This document shows positions 1-8,807 of a stretch of 64,000 bases of DNA, piece by piece. Source of the DNA: Nocardia africana NBRC 100379 (GTDB lineage: Bacteria; Actinomycetota; Actinomycetes; Mycobacteriales; Mycobacteriaceae); assembly GCF_001612635.1 (NCBI RefSeq), contig NZ_BDAV01000011.1:186001-250000 (forward strand), read 5' to 3'. Each line of letters starts with the position of its first letter. Position 1 is the stretch's first letter. Below the pieces are notes generated by a model. It saw only the letters and a list, made by a program, of their open reading frames with translations, was not told the origin of the DNA and ran no database searches. The translations under genes and the position numbers were made by a program.

Positions 1-954
1 GGTCCGCCGGGCTGCGGTAAGACGCTGATCGCCAAGGCGGTCGCCAACTCGCTGGCCAAGAAGATCGCCGAGGCGCGCGGTGAGGACGCCAAGGAGGCCA
101 AGTCCTTCTTCCTCAACATCAAGGGTCCCGAGCTGCTGAACAAGTTCGTGGGCGAGACCGAGCGCCACATCCGGATCATCTTCCAGCGGGCTCGTGAGAA
201 GGCCTCCGAAGGCACCCCGGTGATCGTGTTCTTCGACGAGATGGACTCGATCTTCCGCACCCGTGGTTCGGGTGTGTCCTCGGATGTGGAGACCACGGTC
301 GTGCCGCAGCTGCTGTCGGAGATCGACGGTGTGGAGGGCTTGGAGAACGTCATCGTGATCGGTGCGTCCAACCGCGAGGACATGATCGACCCCGCGATCC
401 TGCGGCCCGGCCGTTTGGACGTCAAGATCAAGATCGAGCGTCCGGACGCCGAAGCGGCACAGGACATCTTCTCCAAGTACCTCACCGAGGATCTGCCGCT
501 GCACGCCGACGATATCGCCGAGTTCGCCGGCGATCGCTCCAAGTGCGTCAAGGCGATGATCGAGCGGGTCGTGGACCGGATGTACGCCGAGAGCGAGGAC
601 AACCGCTTCCTCGAGGTCACCTACGCCAACGGTGACAAGGAGGTCCTGTACTTCAAGGACTTCAACTCCGGCGCCATGATCCAGAACATCGTGGACCGTT
701 CCAAGAAGTACGCGATCAAATCGGTGCTCGAGACCGGCAACCCCGGCCTGCGCATCCAGCACCTGTTCGATTCGATAGTCGACGAGTTCTCCGAGAACGA
801 GGACCTGCCCAACACCACCAATCCGGATGACTGGGCACGTATTTCGGGTAAGAAGGGCGAACGGATCGTCTACATCCGGACGCTGGTTACCGGTAAGAAC
901 GCTTCGGCGAGCCGGGCGATCGATACCGAATCCAATACGGGTCAGTACCTCTAG
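1..954 (+). CDS. mpa: Proteasome-associated AAA ATPase Mpa/ARC, C-terminal part
   Basis: This is the C-terminal 317 residues of the hexameric AAA+ unfoldase that captures pupylated proteins and feeds them to the 20S proteasome. The frame is open from base 1, so the 5' end, with the coiled-coil and OB domains, lies outside the window. Visible motifs are the Walker A loop GPPGCGKT at the first residues, Walker B (VIVFFDEMDS, about residues 75-83 of the fragment) and the AAA sensor/arginine region around ILRPGRLD. The protein ends in GQYL; the family's C-terminal tail with a penultimate tyrosine docks into the proteasome alpha ring and opens the gate. The dop-pup-prcBA genes lie about 12 kb downstream instead of close by. 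Identification is firm; only the start is missing. Confidence 0.97.
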   Translation, partial: GPPGCGKTLIAKAVANSLAKKIAEARGEDAKEAKSFFLNIKGPELLNKFVGETERHIRIIFQRAREKASEGTPVIVFFDEMDSIFRTRGSGVSSDVETTVVPQLLSEIDGVEGLENVIVIGASNREDMIDPAILRPGRLDVKIKIERPDAEAAQDIFSKYLTEDLPLHADDIAEFAGDRSKCVKAMIERVVDRMYAESEDNRFLEVTYANGDKEVLYFKDFNSGAMIQNIVDRSKKYAIKSVLETGNPGLRIQHLFDSIVDEFSENEDLPNTTNPDDWARISGKKGERIVYIRTLVTGKNASASRAIDTESNTGQYL

Positions 955-969
955 GAGTACCGCACACAC

Positions 970-1002
970 GAAGGCCGCGCCCGCATCGCGAGCGCGGCCT
1001 TC
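970..1002. terminator. Bidirectional terminator hairpin
   Basis: A perfect 11-bp inverted repeat (GAAGGCCGCGC at 970-980, GCGCGGCCTTC at 992-1002) with an 11-nt loop sits 15 bp after the mpa stop and 13 bp before the stop of the convergent cyclophilin gene. There is no long T tract, as is common in high-GC actinobacteria. Its position between convergent genes suggests it serves both strands. Confidence 0.8.
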
Positions 1003-1015
1003 GCCGTATCCGGTG

Positions 1016-1747
1016 TCAGCGCCGGGCAGTGGCCACCGAGTCGAGCACAATATCGGTGGCCGGTGCGCCGTCGCCGGATCCGTCCTTCACGCCGCCCGCG
1101 GCGATGTTCTGCAACACGTCCATACCGCCGGTGATCCGGCCGAACGGGGTGTAGTTGGGCGGCAGCTTGCTGTCGGAGTAAACCAGGAAGAACTGGCTTC
1201 CGTTGGTGTTCGGGCCGGAATTGGCCATCGCGACCGTCCCCGCCGGGTAGGTCGCCCCGGCCAGGTTCTCGTCGCCGAACCGGTAGCCGGGACCGCCGGT
1301 GCCGGTTCCGGTCGGGTCACCGCACTGCAGCACGAAGATACCCTCGGTGGTCAGGCGGTGGCAGCGGGTGTGGTCGAAGTACTGCTCGCCGGCGAGGAAG
1401 GCGAACGAGTTGACCGTATGCGTGGCCCGCGCGGCGTCGAGGGCCACGGTGACGGTTCCACAGTTGGTTTCCAGCGTCGCGGTGTACCCGGCGTTCGGGT
1501 CGATGGTCACGGCGGGTTCGGCCGGCCACTGCTTGCCGTTGGGCCGGGCGTCGCCGGGCGTCATGCAGCCGGGCGCCTGGGCGTGCAGTGGCAGCGGGGC
1601 AGCCACGGCAGCGGTGCCGCCGGCCAGCAGTGCGATCGCCGCACCCGCCGCCGCCAGGCCGCTGCGCACCGGCAATCTGCGCGATCTGCGGTCGCGTCGG
1701 GCGGAGTGGTCGAGATCGGACTGCGAGTGGGGGAAATCGATACGCAC
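1016..1747 (-). CDS. Exported cyclophilin-type peptidyl-prolyl isomerase
   Basis: The product is a cyclophilin of 243 residues that would catalyse cis-trans isomerisation of X-Pro bonds in exported proteins. The fold is recognised from the HRLTTEGIFVLQCGDP stretch, GGPGYRFGDENL and the active-site segment ANSGPNTNGSQFF followed by FGRI. The N-terminus is Arg-rich, followed by a hydrophobic Ala/Leu run (about residues 30-50) ending TAAVAAP, consistent with a signal peptide or signal anchor. The GTG start was chosen because GGAGG lies 9 nt upstream on the minus strand. An in-frame ATG at 1798-1801 would add about 17 residues and cannot be excluded. The gene is divergent from the AIM24 gene, with 121 bp between them for both promoters. 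Family assignment is secure; export is inferred. Confidence 0.9.
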   Translation of the reverse strand: MRIDFPHSQSDLDHSARRDRRSRRLPVRSGLAAAGAAIALLAGGTAAVAAPLPLHAQAPGCMTPGDARPNGKQWPAEPAVTIDPNAGYTATLETNCGTVTVALDAARATHTVNSFAFLAGEQYFDHTRCHRLTTEGIFVLQCGDPTGTGTGGPGYRFGDENLAGATYPAGTVAMANSGPNTNGSQFFLVYSDSKLPPNYTPFGRITGGMDVLQNIAAGGVKDGSGDGAPATDIVLDSVATARR

Positions 1748-1868
1748 CGGGGCGGGCCTCCGACATTCGTCTCGTGATTCGGTTCGGTCGCCCGGCATCA
1801 TCGCATGCCCGACCGCCGGGTGCGGGTGAATGGGACATCCCGGCCCCGGCGCTGCTAACGTCGCCGCC

Positions 1869-2549
1869 ATGCAGGTGGTGTTGCGGCATAATCCGTCGTC
1901 CACGGTGGCACGGTGTTTTCTCGCCGGTGGGGAGCCGTTGCGCGCGGAAACCGGTGCGATGGTGGCCCATTCGGCCGGAGTGAGCCTGGCCGCGAAGGCC
2001 GAGGGCGGATTCCTGGCGGGGCTGAAGCGTTCCGTACTGGCCGGTGAGTCGTTCTTCGTGTCCACGTTCACCGCGCCGCCGCAGGGTGGCTGGGTCGATG
2101 TCGCGCCGGCGCTGCCCGGGGACATGCTGGCGCTGCCGATCGCTCCCGACCGTCCGTACTTCATCAGCCGCGGCGGCTGGATCGCCAATTCCCATGGCGT
2201 GCAAGTGGAAGCGAAGTGGGGCGGTTTCGCCAACATGTTCGGCGGTGAGGGCGGGTTCGGCCTGCGCGCCCAGGGGCAGGGCGAGGTCGTGGTCGGCGTC
2301 TTCGGTGCGATCGACGTGATCGATCTGCAGCCGGGTGAATCGGTGACCATCGACTGCGGCCACGTGGTGGCGTACGACCTGGCGCTGAAATTCGGTATCC
2401 GCCGGGCGGTTTCGGGTCGTTCCCTGCAATCGATCACCTCCGGCGAAGGTCTGGTGTTCGACTTCACCGGACCGGGCCGGGTGCTGCTGCAGACCCGCAA
2501 CCCCGGCGCGTTCGCGGCATGGGCCGGCGCGGTCACCTCGTCCGGTTAG
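1869..2549 (+). CDS. AIM24 family protein
   Basis: A 226-residue protein of the AIM24/TIGR00266 family (beta-sandwich, tryptophan-RNA-binding attenuator-like fold). It shows the family's pattern of Gly-rich beta strands, including FISRGGWIA, GFANMFGGEGGFGLRAQGQG and GESVTIDCGHVVAYD, and ends with a membrane-proximal LLQTRNPGAF motif. The biochemical role of bacterial members is not established. The ATG at 1869 matches the usual family start (MQVVLRHNPSSTV). It overlaps the convergent NUDIX gene by 4 bp at the stop codons. No catalytic residues are evident. Confidence 0.85.
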   Translation: MQVVLRHNPSSTVARCFLAGGEPLRAETGAMVAHSAGVSLAAKAEGGFLAGLKRSVLAGESFFVSTFTAPPQGGWVDVAPALPGDMLALPIAPDRPYFISRGGWIANSHGVQVEAKWGGFANMFGGEGGFGLRAQGQGEVVVGVFGAIDVIDLQPGESVTIDCGHVVAYDLALKFGIRRAVSGRSLQSITSGEGLVFDFTGPGRVLLQTRNPGAFAAWAGAVTSSG

Positions 2550-3073
2550 GGCCGAAAACGCGGGTGCAGCAGTTCGTCGATCAGAATTCGGGTGTCGGGG
2601 ACGAACGGCCAGCCGGGGTCGCTCAGGTGCTCCCACAGCTGTGTGTCGGTCCACCACCAGCCCGCGGCGATCTCCTCGGCCTGAACGGTGATCGGCCCGT
2701 CGGAGCGGATCTCGTAGGCGAACAGATGGCACCGCATCGGGCGGCCCGCCCAGCTGCCATCCCAGGAGACCCGGGCCAGCGGCCGCGGTTCGTCCGCAGC
2801 CGCAACGATTCCCAGTTCCTCGCCCAGTTCGCGGGCCGCCGCGGCGGCGGGATCCTCGCCGGGGCCCAGCACCCCGCCGGCCAGGCAGTCGTGCATCCCG
2901 GCGAACACCATCTTGGTATCGGTCCGCCGATGGACGTAGATGCGCCGCCCGTCGAGCGATCGCACCAGCACGCCGGCACTGGCATGCCACAATCCTTCGG
3001 CATACACCTCGGCGCGTTCGGCACTGCCGATCTCGTTGCCGCGGCCGTCGTAGACGGCGATGACCTCACCCAT
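2546..3073 (-). CDS. NUDIX hydrolase, YfcD-like
   Basis: A 175-residue NUDIX-family pyrophosphohydrolase. The NUDIX box is complete: G-x5-E-x7-REL-x-EE-x-G is seen around GGVLGPGEDP...RELGEELGI (about residues 66-88), giving the glutamates needed for metal binding. The N-terminal stretch (YDGRGNEIGSAERAEVYAEGLWHAS) and the following VLVRS...HRR segment resemble the YfcD/IPP-isomerase-like subgroup, whose substrates are poorly defined. The ATG at 3073 precedes a 106-bp gap to the divergent pxpA gene. It overlaps the AIM24 gene tail to tail, so separate transcription of the two is expected. Confidence 0.9.
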   Translation of the reverse strand: MGEVIAVYDGRGNEIGSAERAEVYAEGLWHASAGVLVRSLDGRRIYVHRRTDTKMVFAGMHDCLAGGVLGPGEDPAAAAARELGEELGIVAAADEPRPLARVSWDGSWAGRPMRCHLFAYEIRSDGPITVQAEEIAAGWWWTDTQLWEHLSDPGWPFVPDTRILIDELLHPRFRP

Positions 3074-3179
3074 TCCCGCCAGCCTAGGCGGTGAGTGCGG
3101 GAGAATGCGCCCACGGTGGCGGATCGGCGGCGGACGCGGACGATGGTGGTAGGACAACGGTGAGGCGAGGTGGTACTCC

Positions 3180-3929
3180 GTGGTGATCGACCTGAACAGC
3201 GATCTCGGGGAGGGGTTCGGTGCGTACACGATGGGCGACGACGCGGCGCTGCTCGACGTCGTGACCAGCGCCAATGTCGCCTGCGGCTTCCATGGTGGGG
3301 ATCCGGTGATCATGCGGCGCACGTGCGATCTGGCGGTTGCGCACGGGGTGCGGATCGGCGCCCACATCTCCTACCGCGACCTCGCCGGATTCGGCCGCCG
3401 CGAGATGGCGGTGTCCCCGGCCGAGCTGACCGCGGAATCCATCTATCAGATCGGCGCGCTCGACGGCTTCGCCCGGGCGGCCGGCGACCGGGTGCGCTAT
3501 GTGAAACCCCATGGCGCGCTGTATCATTCGGCGGCATCCGATCCCGAGGCGGCCGAGGCGGTGGTCGCGGCGCTGCTCGCCTTCGACGAGTTGAGCCTGC
3601 TCGGACCCGCCGATTCCGAACTGGCACGCGCGGCGGAGGCGGCCGGAATCTCGTTCCACGCGGAAGGTTTCGCCGACCGGGCCTATACCTCCGAGGGCAG
3701 ACTGGTGCCGCGCGGGCGAGCCGGTGCGGTGCTGGCCGCCGAAGCCGCGATCGGGCAGGCGCTGTCGATCGCCGTGGACGGGCACGCGCATACGGTGGCC
3801 GGCGAGCCGGTGCGAGTCGAGGTGCGCAGCCTCTGCGTCCACGGCGATTCGCCCGACGCCATCCGGATGGCGCGCTCGATCCGGCAGTCGCTGCTGGACA
3901 AGGGCGTCGAACTGCGGAGTTTCACATGA
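3180..3929 (+). CDS. pxpA: 5-oxoprolinase subunit A (LamB/YcsF family)
   Basis: First gene of a three-gene operon for ATP-dependent 5-oxoprolinase, which converts 5-oxoproline (pyroglutamate) to glutamate. The 249-residue product has the family signatures DLNSDLGEGFG at the N-terminus, SANVACGFHGGDP, and VKPHGALYH in the middle. It starts with GTG at 3180. Its TGA overlaps the ATG of pxpB in an ATGA arrangement, so translation of the two is probably coupled. Length matches the usual 245-255 residues. Assignment is strong because all three subunits are present in order. Confidence 0.95.
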   Translation: MVIDLNSDLGEGFGAYTMGDDAALLDVVTSANVACGFHGGDPVIMRRTCDLAVAHGVRIGAHISYRDLAGFGRREMAVSPAELTAESIYQIGALDGFARAAGDRVRYVKPHGALYHSAASDPEAAEAVVAALLAFDELSLLGPADSELARAAEAAGISFHAEGFADRAYTSEGRLVPRGRAGAVLAAEAAIGQALSIAVDGHAHTVAGEPVRVEVRSLCVHGDSPDAIRMARSIRQSLLDKGVELRSFT

Positions 3930-4558
3930 ACGCGATGACCGTGCGGCCCGCGGGTGACCGCGCGCTGCTGCTCGAACCGGCCGACGCCGCCCAGTTGCCG
4001 CTGCTGCTCGACCACCTGCGGCGGACGCCGATCGAGGGGGTGGCCGACCTCCTGCCCGCCGCCCGGACCGTCCTGCTCACGCTGTGTCCCGGCATCGATC
4101 CCGCGGCGATCGAATCGCGCGTGCGCGCACTGGATCTCGCGCCGGGCGACGATTTCGACAGCGCGGACGCCGCGGAGACGGTCACCGTCCCGGTGCGCTA
4201 CGACGGACCCGACCTCGCCGATGCCGCCGAACTTCTCGGCATCACACCCGGGCAACTGGTCGAGCGGCACACCGATGCCCCATGGCGGTGCGCGTTCATC
4301 GGTTTCGCGCCCGGCTTCGGCTATCTGCACGCCCCCGATGCCGGACTGTCGGTGCCGCGGCGCTCGCAGGCCCGGACCGTCGTTCCGGCGGGTTCGGTCG
4401 CCCTGGCGGGCGGATACAGCGCCGTCTATCCGCGCAGTTCGCCGGGCGGCTGGCAGATCATCGGCCGAACCGACGTGGTGCTGTGGGATGTGGCGCGGCC
4501 GGAACCAGCGCTGTTGCGCGCGGGAACCCGGGTCCGGTTCGAGGCGGTGGATCGGTGA
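3926..4558 (+). CDS. pxpB: 5-oxoprolinase subunit B (KipI-like)
   Basis: A 210-residue KipI/PxpB-family subunit that works with PxpA and PxpC. It shows the characteristic GFAPGFGYLH segment and the VPAGSVALAGGYSAVYPRSSPGGW region in its C-terminal half. The homologue KipI of Bacillus inhibits the sporulation kinase KinA, but in this operon context the metabolic 5-oxoprolinase role is the likely one. The ATG overlaps the stop of pxpA by 4 bp. Its own stop overlaps the GTG of pxpC by 4 bp, giving a tightly coupled operon. Confidence 0.95.
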   Translation: MNAMTVRPAGDRALLLEPADAAQLPLLLDHLRRTPIEGVADLLPAARTVLLTLCPGIDPAAIESRVRALDLAPGDDFDSADAAETVTVPVRYDGPDLADAAELLGITPGQLVERHTDAPWRCAFIGFAPGFGYLHAPDAGLSVPRRSQARTVVPAGSVALAGGYSAVYPRSSPGGWQIIGRTDVVLWDVARPEPALLRAGTRVRFEAVDR

Positions 4559-5436
4559 GATCCGCGGCGGTGCGGATGCGGGTGCTCGAACCCGGGGCGC
4601 TGAGCACCGTGCAGGATCTCGGCCGCCCCGGCTGGTTCCACGCCGGGGTCGGGGTTTCGGGGGCCGCGGACCGCCGGGCGCTGCGGCTGGCGAACCGCCT
4701 GGTGGGCAATGCCGAGTCGGCGGCGGCCATCGAATGTGTGCTGGGCGGGCTGAGCGTGGAATTCGACGCCCCGGCGGTGGTGAGCATCACCGGAGCGCCG
4801 GTGCCGATCCGGGTGGGTGCCCGGCCGGAACCTCCCGCGTCGGTGCTGTTCGTGGCGGCCGGGCAGCGGGTGCGGATCGGCATGGCCGAGGCGGGCCTGC
4901 GGTGCTATCTGGCGGTGCGCGGCGGGATCGCGGTGGAGCCGGTCCTCGGATCGCGCAGCCGCGACACCATGGCGGGGTTGGGTCCCGAACCGCTGCGCCA
5001 GGGTGACACCCTGCCGGTCGGCGCCCCACCGCGCGGCTGGCCGATCGTCGAGATGGCTCCCGTCGCGCCGCCGCCCCAGGGGACTCTGCGGGTGCGGGTC
5101 GGGCTCGGGCCGCGCGCCGACTGGTTTCACAACCCCGGCGATCTGTTCACCGGCGCCTGGGCGGTCTCCACCGACACCGACCGGATCGGTGTGCGCCTGG
5201 ACCGCCACGCCGGCGCCCCGCCGCTGCGCCGGGTGAACGATGCCGAATTGCCCACCGAGGGAATGGCTTTGGGTGCGATCCAAGTTCCACCCGCGGGCCG
5301 CCCGGTGATTCTGCTGGCCGACCGTCCGATCACCGGCGGCTATCCCGTGGTGGGGACCGTGATCGACGCCGATGTGGATCTGATCGGTCAGGCCCGGCCC
5401 GGCCAGTTGATCGAATTCCGTTCCTGGCGGCCCTGA
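4555..5436 (+). CDS. pxpC: 5-oxoprolinase subunit C (KipA/biotin-dependent carboxyltransferase fold)
   Basis: The third 5-oxoprolinase subunit, 293 residues, of the KipA/AHS2 family. Recognised by LEPGALSTVQDLGRPG near the N-terminus, the GVSGAADRRALRLANRLVGN helix, and the C-terminal segment ITGGYPVVGTVIDADVDLIGQ followed by PGQLIEFR. It starts at a GTG that overlaps the pxpB stop (GTGA). Together with pxpA and pxpB this completes the enzyme. Nothing unusual is seen. The operon ends here, with a 129-bp gap before the next gene. Confidence 0.95.
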   Translation: MRSAAVRMRVLEPGALSTVQDLGRPGWFHAGVGVSGAADRRALRLANRLVGNAESAAAIECVLGGLSVEFDAPAVVSITGAPVPIRVGARPEPPASVLFVAAGQRVRIGMAEAGLRCYLAVRGGIAVEPVLGSRSRDTMAGLGPEPLRQGDTLPVGAPPRGWPIVEMAPVAPPPQGTLRVRVGLGPRADWFHNPGDLFTGAWAVSTDTDRIGVRLDRHAGAPPLRRVNDAELPTEGMALGAIQVPPAGRPVILLADRPITGGYPVVGTVIDADVDLIGQARPGQLIEFRSWRP

Positions 5437-5565
5437 TCCGCCGTGAGGACGGGTCGGCATACCTCTCGAGACTGACCACGGATCGGTCTGCGGGGCGACT
5501 CCCCGGCGGCCGGAAACCGATACCTTCGCACACGTCCCCACGAAATCCGCTACAGGAGTGTGCCG

Positions 5566-7137
5566 GTGACCGATGTGTACGAGTCCGACACCGGAGCGCG
5601 CGGTGCGACCGAAGCGGCCTCCGTGCGCGATGCGACGCGATCGGCCGCGATTCCGCCGTTCGCGTGGCCGGTGGTCGCGCCGATCGCCGCCCTCGGCGCC
5701 GCGGCGCTGCTGTTCGGGGCCTCGCGGTACGGATATTTCGGCGACGAACTCTACTTCCTCGCCGCCGGCCGCCGGTTGAGCTGGGGTTACGCCGACCAGG
5801 GCCCGATGCTGCCGCTGCTGGCCCGGACGATGGACACGCTCGTGCCAGGCTCCTATCCGGCACTGCGTATCCCCGCGGTGCTGATCACCGTCGTGGCGAT
5901 CGTGTTGTGCGCCATGATCACTCGCGAGTTCGGCGGCGGGCGCACGGCGCAGGCCCTGGCCGCGTTCGCCTACGCGTGCTCGCCGTTCCTGCTGCTGCAG
6001 GGATCGATGCTGACCACCAATACCGTCGATACGGCGCTGTGGGTGCTGATCAGCTGGCTGGTGGTGCGGTGGGTGCGCACCCGCCGCGACGGCCTGCTGC
6101 TGATCGCCGGCCTCGTGACGGCGGTCGACTTGCAGGTCAAATGGCTGATTCCGTTCTTCTGGATCGCGCTGGCCGTGAGTTGTGCGGTCTTCGGTCCGCG
6201 CGAGTTGCTGCGCCGTCCGCTGCTGTGGGCCGGCGCCGGGCTCACCGTGCTGTCGGCGCTGCCGCAGGTGATCTGGCAGATGCGTCACGGCTGGCCGCAA
6301 CTGGCGATGGGCGCCGAGATCGCGTCCGAACAGGCGATCATCGGAGGTCGCCTGCTGTTCGTGCCGATCTCGCTGATCCTGGTCGGCATTCTCGGCGTCC
6401 CGGTCCTGCTGGGCGGGCTGTGGGCGTTGCTGCGCTGGAAACCGTTGCGGCCGTATCGTTTTCTGGGCGCCACGCTCATCGTGGTCGACATCGTCTTCCT
6501 GGTCACCGGCGGCCGGGTGTACTACCCGGCCGGGATGTACGGCGTGGTGCTGGCGGCCGGCGCCGTCGCGCTGGTGCACTGGTTGCGGGCGCGGGCGGCG
6601 GGCGGGCGCCGGATCGCCGGGGTCGCGACCGCGGTCATTGCGGTGGCGTCGGTCGCCACGATCGTGACGTCGCTGCCGTGGCGTCCGGCCTCGGCGGTCG
6701 AGCCACCCCGAGACGATGTCTCGGCCGCGATCGCGATCGGCACCTACGGGCAGTTCGGCTGGCCGGAACTCACCGCGGCGGTCACGACGGCCTATCGCGG
6801 GCTGCCCGCCGCGCGCCGCGACCACGCCGTCGTCGTCACCGACACCTACTGGCAGGCGAGCGCCCTCGACCACCTCGGTCGCTCGGACCTGCCGCCGGTC
6901 TACAGTCCCAGTCGCGGCTTCGGCTACTTCGGCACCCCGCCCGACAGCGCCGAGACCGCCTTGATCGTCGGTGGTGACGCGGCGGACCTGCGCGGCCGGT
7001 GCACCTCGCTCACCCCGGTCGGCAGGGTCGACACCCGGCTCGGTTTCGTCGGCAACACCCGCGATGTCACGATCTTCGACTGCACCGGCCCGAAGCAGCC
7101 GTGGTCGCGGATGTGGCCGGAATGGATGCATCTGTGA
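5566..7137 (+). CDS. Glycosyltransferase family 39-like integral membrane protein
   Basis: A 523-residue multi-pass membrane protein with the layout of ArnT/PMT-type (GT39-like) glycosyltransferases, which use polyprenyl-phosphate sugars at the membrane. Near the N-terminus, after the first membrane segment, it has the acidic loop motif YGYFGDELYFLAAG followed by SWGYADQGPMLPLLAR, typical of these enzymes. About ten hydrophobic segments follow, then a soluble C-terminal part with TDTYWQAS and SRGFGYFGTP. The GTG at 5566 was chosen because AGGAG lies 7 nt upstream; the GTG at 5560 is too close to it. Sugar and acceptor are unknown. It stands alone between the pxp operon and the convergent monooxygenase gene. 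Confidence 0.8.
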   Translation: MTDVYESDTGARGATEAASVRDATRSAAIPPFAWPVVAPIAALGAAALLFGASRYGYFGDELYFLAAGRRLSWGYADQGPMLPLLARTMDTLVPGSYPALRIPAVLITVVAIVLCAMITREFGGGRTAQALAAFAYACSPFLLLQGSMLTTNTVDTALWVLISWLVVRWVRTRRDGLLLIAGLVTAVDLQVKWLIPFFWIALAVSCAVFGPRELLRRPLLWAGAGLTVLSALPQVIWQMRHGWPQLAMGAEIASEQAIIGGRLLFVPISLILVGILGVPVLLGGLWALLRWKPLRPYRFLGATLIVVDIVFLVTGGRVYYPAGMYGVVLAAGAVALVHWLRARAAGGRRIAGVATAVIAVASVATIVTSLPWRPASAVEPPRDDVSAAIAIGTYGQFGWPELTAAVTTAYRGLPAARRDHAVVVTDTYWQASALDHLGRSDLPPVYSPSRGFGYFGTPPDSAETALIVGGDAADLRGRCTSLTPVGRVDTRLGFVGNTRDVTIFDCTGPKQPWSRMWPEWMHL

Positions 7138-7152
7138 TTTCGGTGCGCGACC

Positions 7153-8754
7153 TCACCGGGCGTGAACAGGCACGGGTGCGGATCCGAACCAGCGGGTGAG
7201 CGCGCTGTGCAGACCGTCGGCACTCGCGTCGTCGCCGGCCCACGCGACGTACCCGTCCGGGCGCAGCAGAATTGCCGTCGGCGGGCTCGCGGTCCCGGGT
7301 TCGGCCGCCGTGCCCACGGGCCGCTCTCGCTCGGTGAGAGTGAGTGCGCCGGAAACGATTTCGACGCGCGCACTCCAATCGGCAGCTGCCACGGCCGCCA
7401 CCCCCGTGCTGTCGATCAGCAGCGGACGCGCGGTGTATAACAGGTCGGCGACCCGCACACGAGTGCCGTCCGTGGTGACGGTGTAGTCGGGGACCAGCCG
7501 TCCGGACAGGTGATGATCGTCGCCGACGTCGTACCGGATGTCGGCCCCGGCCAGAAGGTGGGCGAGGTGGTCGGCGACGGCCGGTATCCGTACCAGTTCC
7601 GCGAACAGGTCGCGTAATCCGGTGACCTCGGGTCCCGGCGCGATCAGCGCGCTCTGCGCGAGGCTGTGCATCATCACTCGCTCGGCCGCCGGATAGCGTT
7701 CGCTCTCGTAGGTGTCCAGCAGTCCGGCCGGCGCCCAGCCGTTGACCTCGGCGGCCAGTTTCCAGCCCAGATTGATCGCGTCCTGCAATCCGAGATTCAA
7801 TCCCGGGCCACCCATCGCGGAGTGTACGTGCGCGGAATCTCCGAGCAGCAGCACACGGCCCTCGCGATAACGCTGCGCCAGCCGGGTGTTCTGACCGACG
7901 GTGCGGCGCAACGCATGTGGGCCGGCGCCGGTCGGTGGTTCGATCGGCACGTCGGCTCCGAGTACCCGCTCGATGCTCGCCCGCAGCTCCGCGAAGGTCA
8001 CGGGTTCGTCCTCGGCCGGGAGGTGATCGGTGCCGTATTCGCTCACTCCGATCATCGGCCGCCCGGGTGTCAGCTCGGCGAAGATGAACATGCCCTTGTC
8101 CACACGGTTGTGGCCGAAGTGGAACCGTCCCGCGCCCGGAATGTCTATGCCGCCGTCGGGTGTTCGCAGCCCGTCCGGAATGGTGGCATGGCCGAATCGC
8201 GTGACGCGGTCGACCACCGTGCAGCCGGGGAAATCGATTCCGACCAGCTTGCGCACCGCACTTTTCCCGCCGTCAGCGGCGACCAGATAGCGAGCCTGGA
8301 TGTGATAGGCGCCGCCGGGGCCGTCGACGGTCGCGACGACATGGTCGCGGTGGGTCTCGAGATCGCGCAGGCTGTGTCGCCAGCGCACCGCCACACCCAG
8401 TTCCTGCGCTCGGGCGGCGAGCAGGGCGACCAGTCGCGGTTGCGGAATCGGCAGTGCGTACATCGGGTTGTCCGCGAACTCCGCCAGGTCCAGCGGTAGT
8501 CCGCTGAACGAGTAGCCCGGAAGTGGTGGTGGGATCGCGGGAGCGTCGTCCCCGGCGGCGGGGCGGTACAAGCCGCGCATATCCAGCAGCCGCACCACCT
8601 GCCCGACGAGGCCGTTGGCCTTGGGCTCGGTACTGGGGGCGGGCAGCTTTTCCAGGACCGACGCCGTAACGCCGCTCAGCGCGAGTTCGCAGGCCAGCAT
8701 CAGCCCGTTCGGTCCAGCGCCGGAAATCAGGACATCGCAGGTGTTTTCGGACAT
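7153..8754 (-). CDS. FAD-dependent aromatic monooxygenase
   Basis: A 533-residue flavin monooxygenase of the PheA/TfdB/MhpA type (class A, NADPH-dependent hydroxylases of phenolic or polyketide aromatics). It shows the N-terminal dinucleotide motif GAGPNGL at about residues 12-18, the DG-type motif around AADGGKSAVRKLVGIDFPG, and the second FAD motif GDSAHVHSAMGGPGLNLGLQD. The C-terminal thioredoxin-like extension is present, as in phenol hydroxylase relatives. It lies 53 bp downstream of a TetR gene on the same strand and is probably co-transcribed with it and controlled by it. The substrate cannot be told from sequence; rifampicin- or tetracycline-modifying relatives have the same architecture. 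Confidence 0.88.
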   Translation of the reverse strand: MSENTCDVLISGAGPNGLMLACELALSGVTASVLEKLPAPSTEPKANGLVGQVVRLLDMRGLYRPAAGDDAPAIPPPLPGYSFSGLPLDLAEFADNPMYALPIPQPRLVALLAARAQELGVAVRWRHSLRDLETHRDHVVATVDGPGGAYHIQARYLVAADGGKSAVRKLVGIDFPGCTVVDRVTRFGHATIPDGLRTPDGGIDIPGAGRFHFGHNRVDKGMFIFAELTPGRPMIGVSEYGTDHLPAEDEPVTFAELRASIERVLGADVPIEPPTGAGPHALRRTVGQNTRLAQRYREGRVLLLGDSAHVHSAMGGPGLNLGLQDAINLGWKLAAEVNGWAPAGLLDTYESERYPAAERVMMHSLAQSALIAPGPEVTGLRDLFAELVRIPAVADHLAHLLAGADIRYDVGDDHHLSGRLVPDYTVTTDGTRVRVADLLYTARPLLIDSTGVAAVAAADWSARVEIVSGALTLTERERPVGTAAEPGTASPPTAILLRPDGYVAWAGDDASADGLHSALTRWFGSAPVPVHAR

Positions 8755-8807
8755 GACAAATCAGACCCCTTGTCGGATAAGCGGTTTCGAGAGAACGCAG
8801 GGAGAGT

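Noticed and set aside
4426..7131. A 900-codon minus-strand open frame opposite pxpC and the GT39-like gene
   Set aside because: Mirror image of two well-supported genes; composition is Arg/Gln-rich with no domain and no ribosome binding site.
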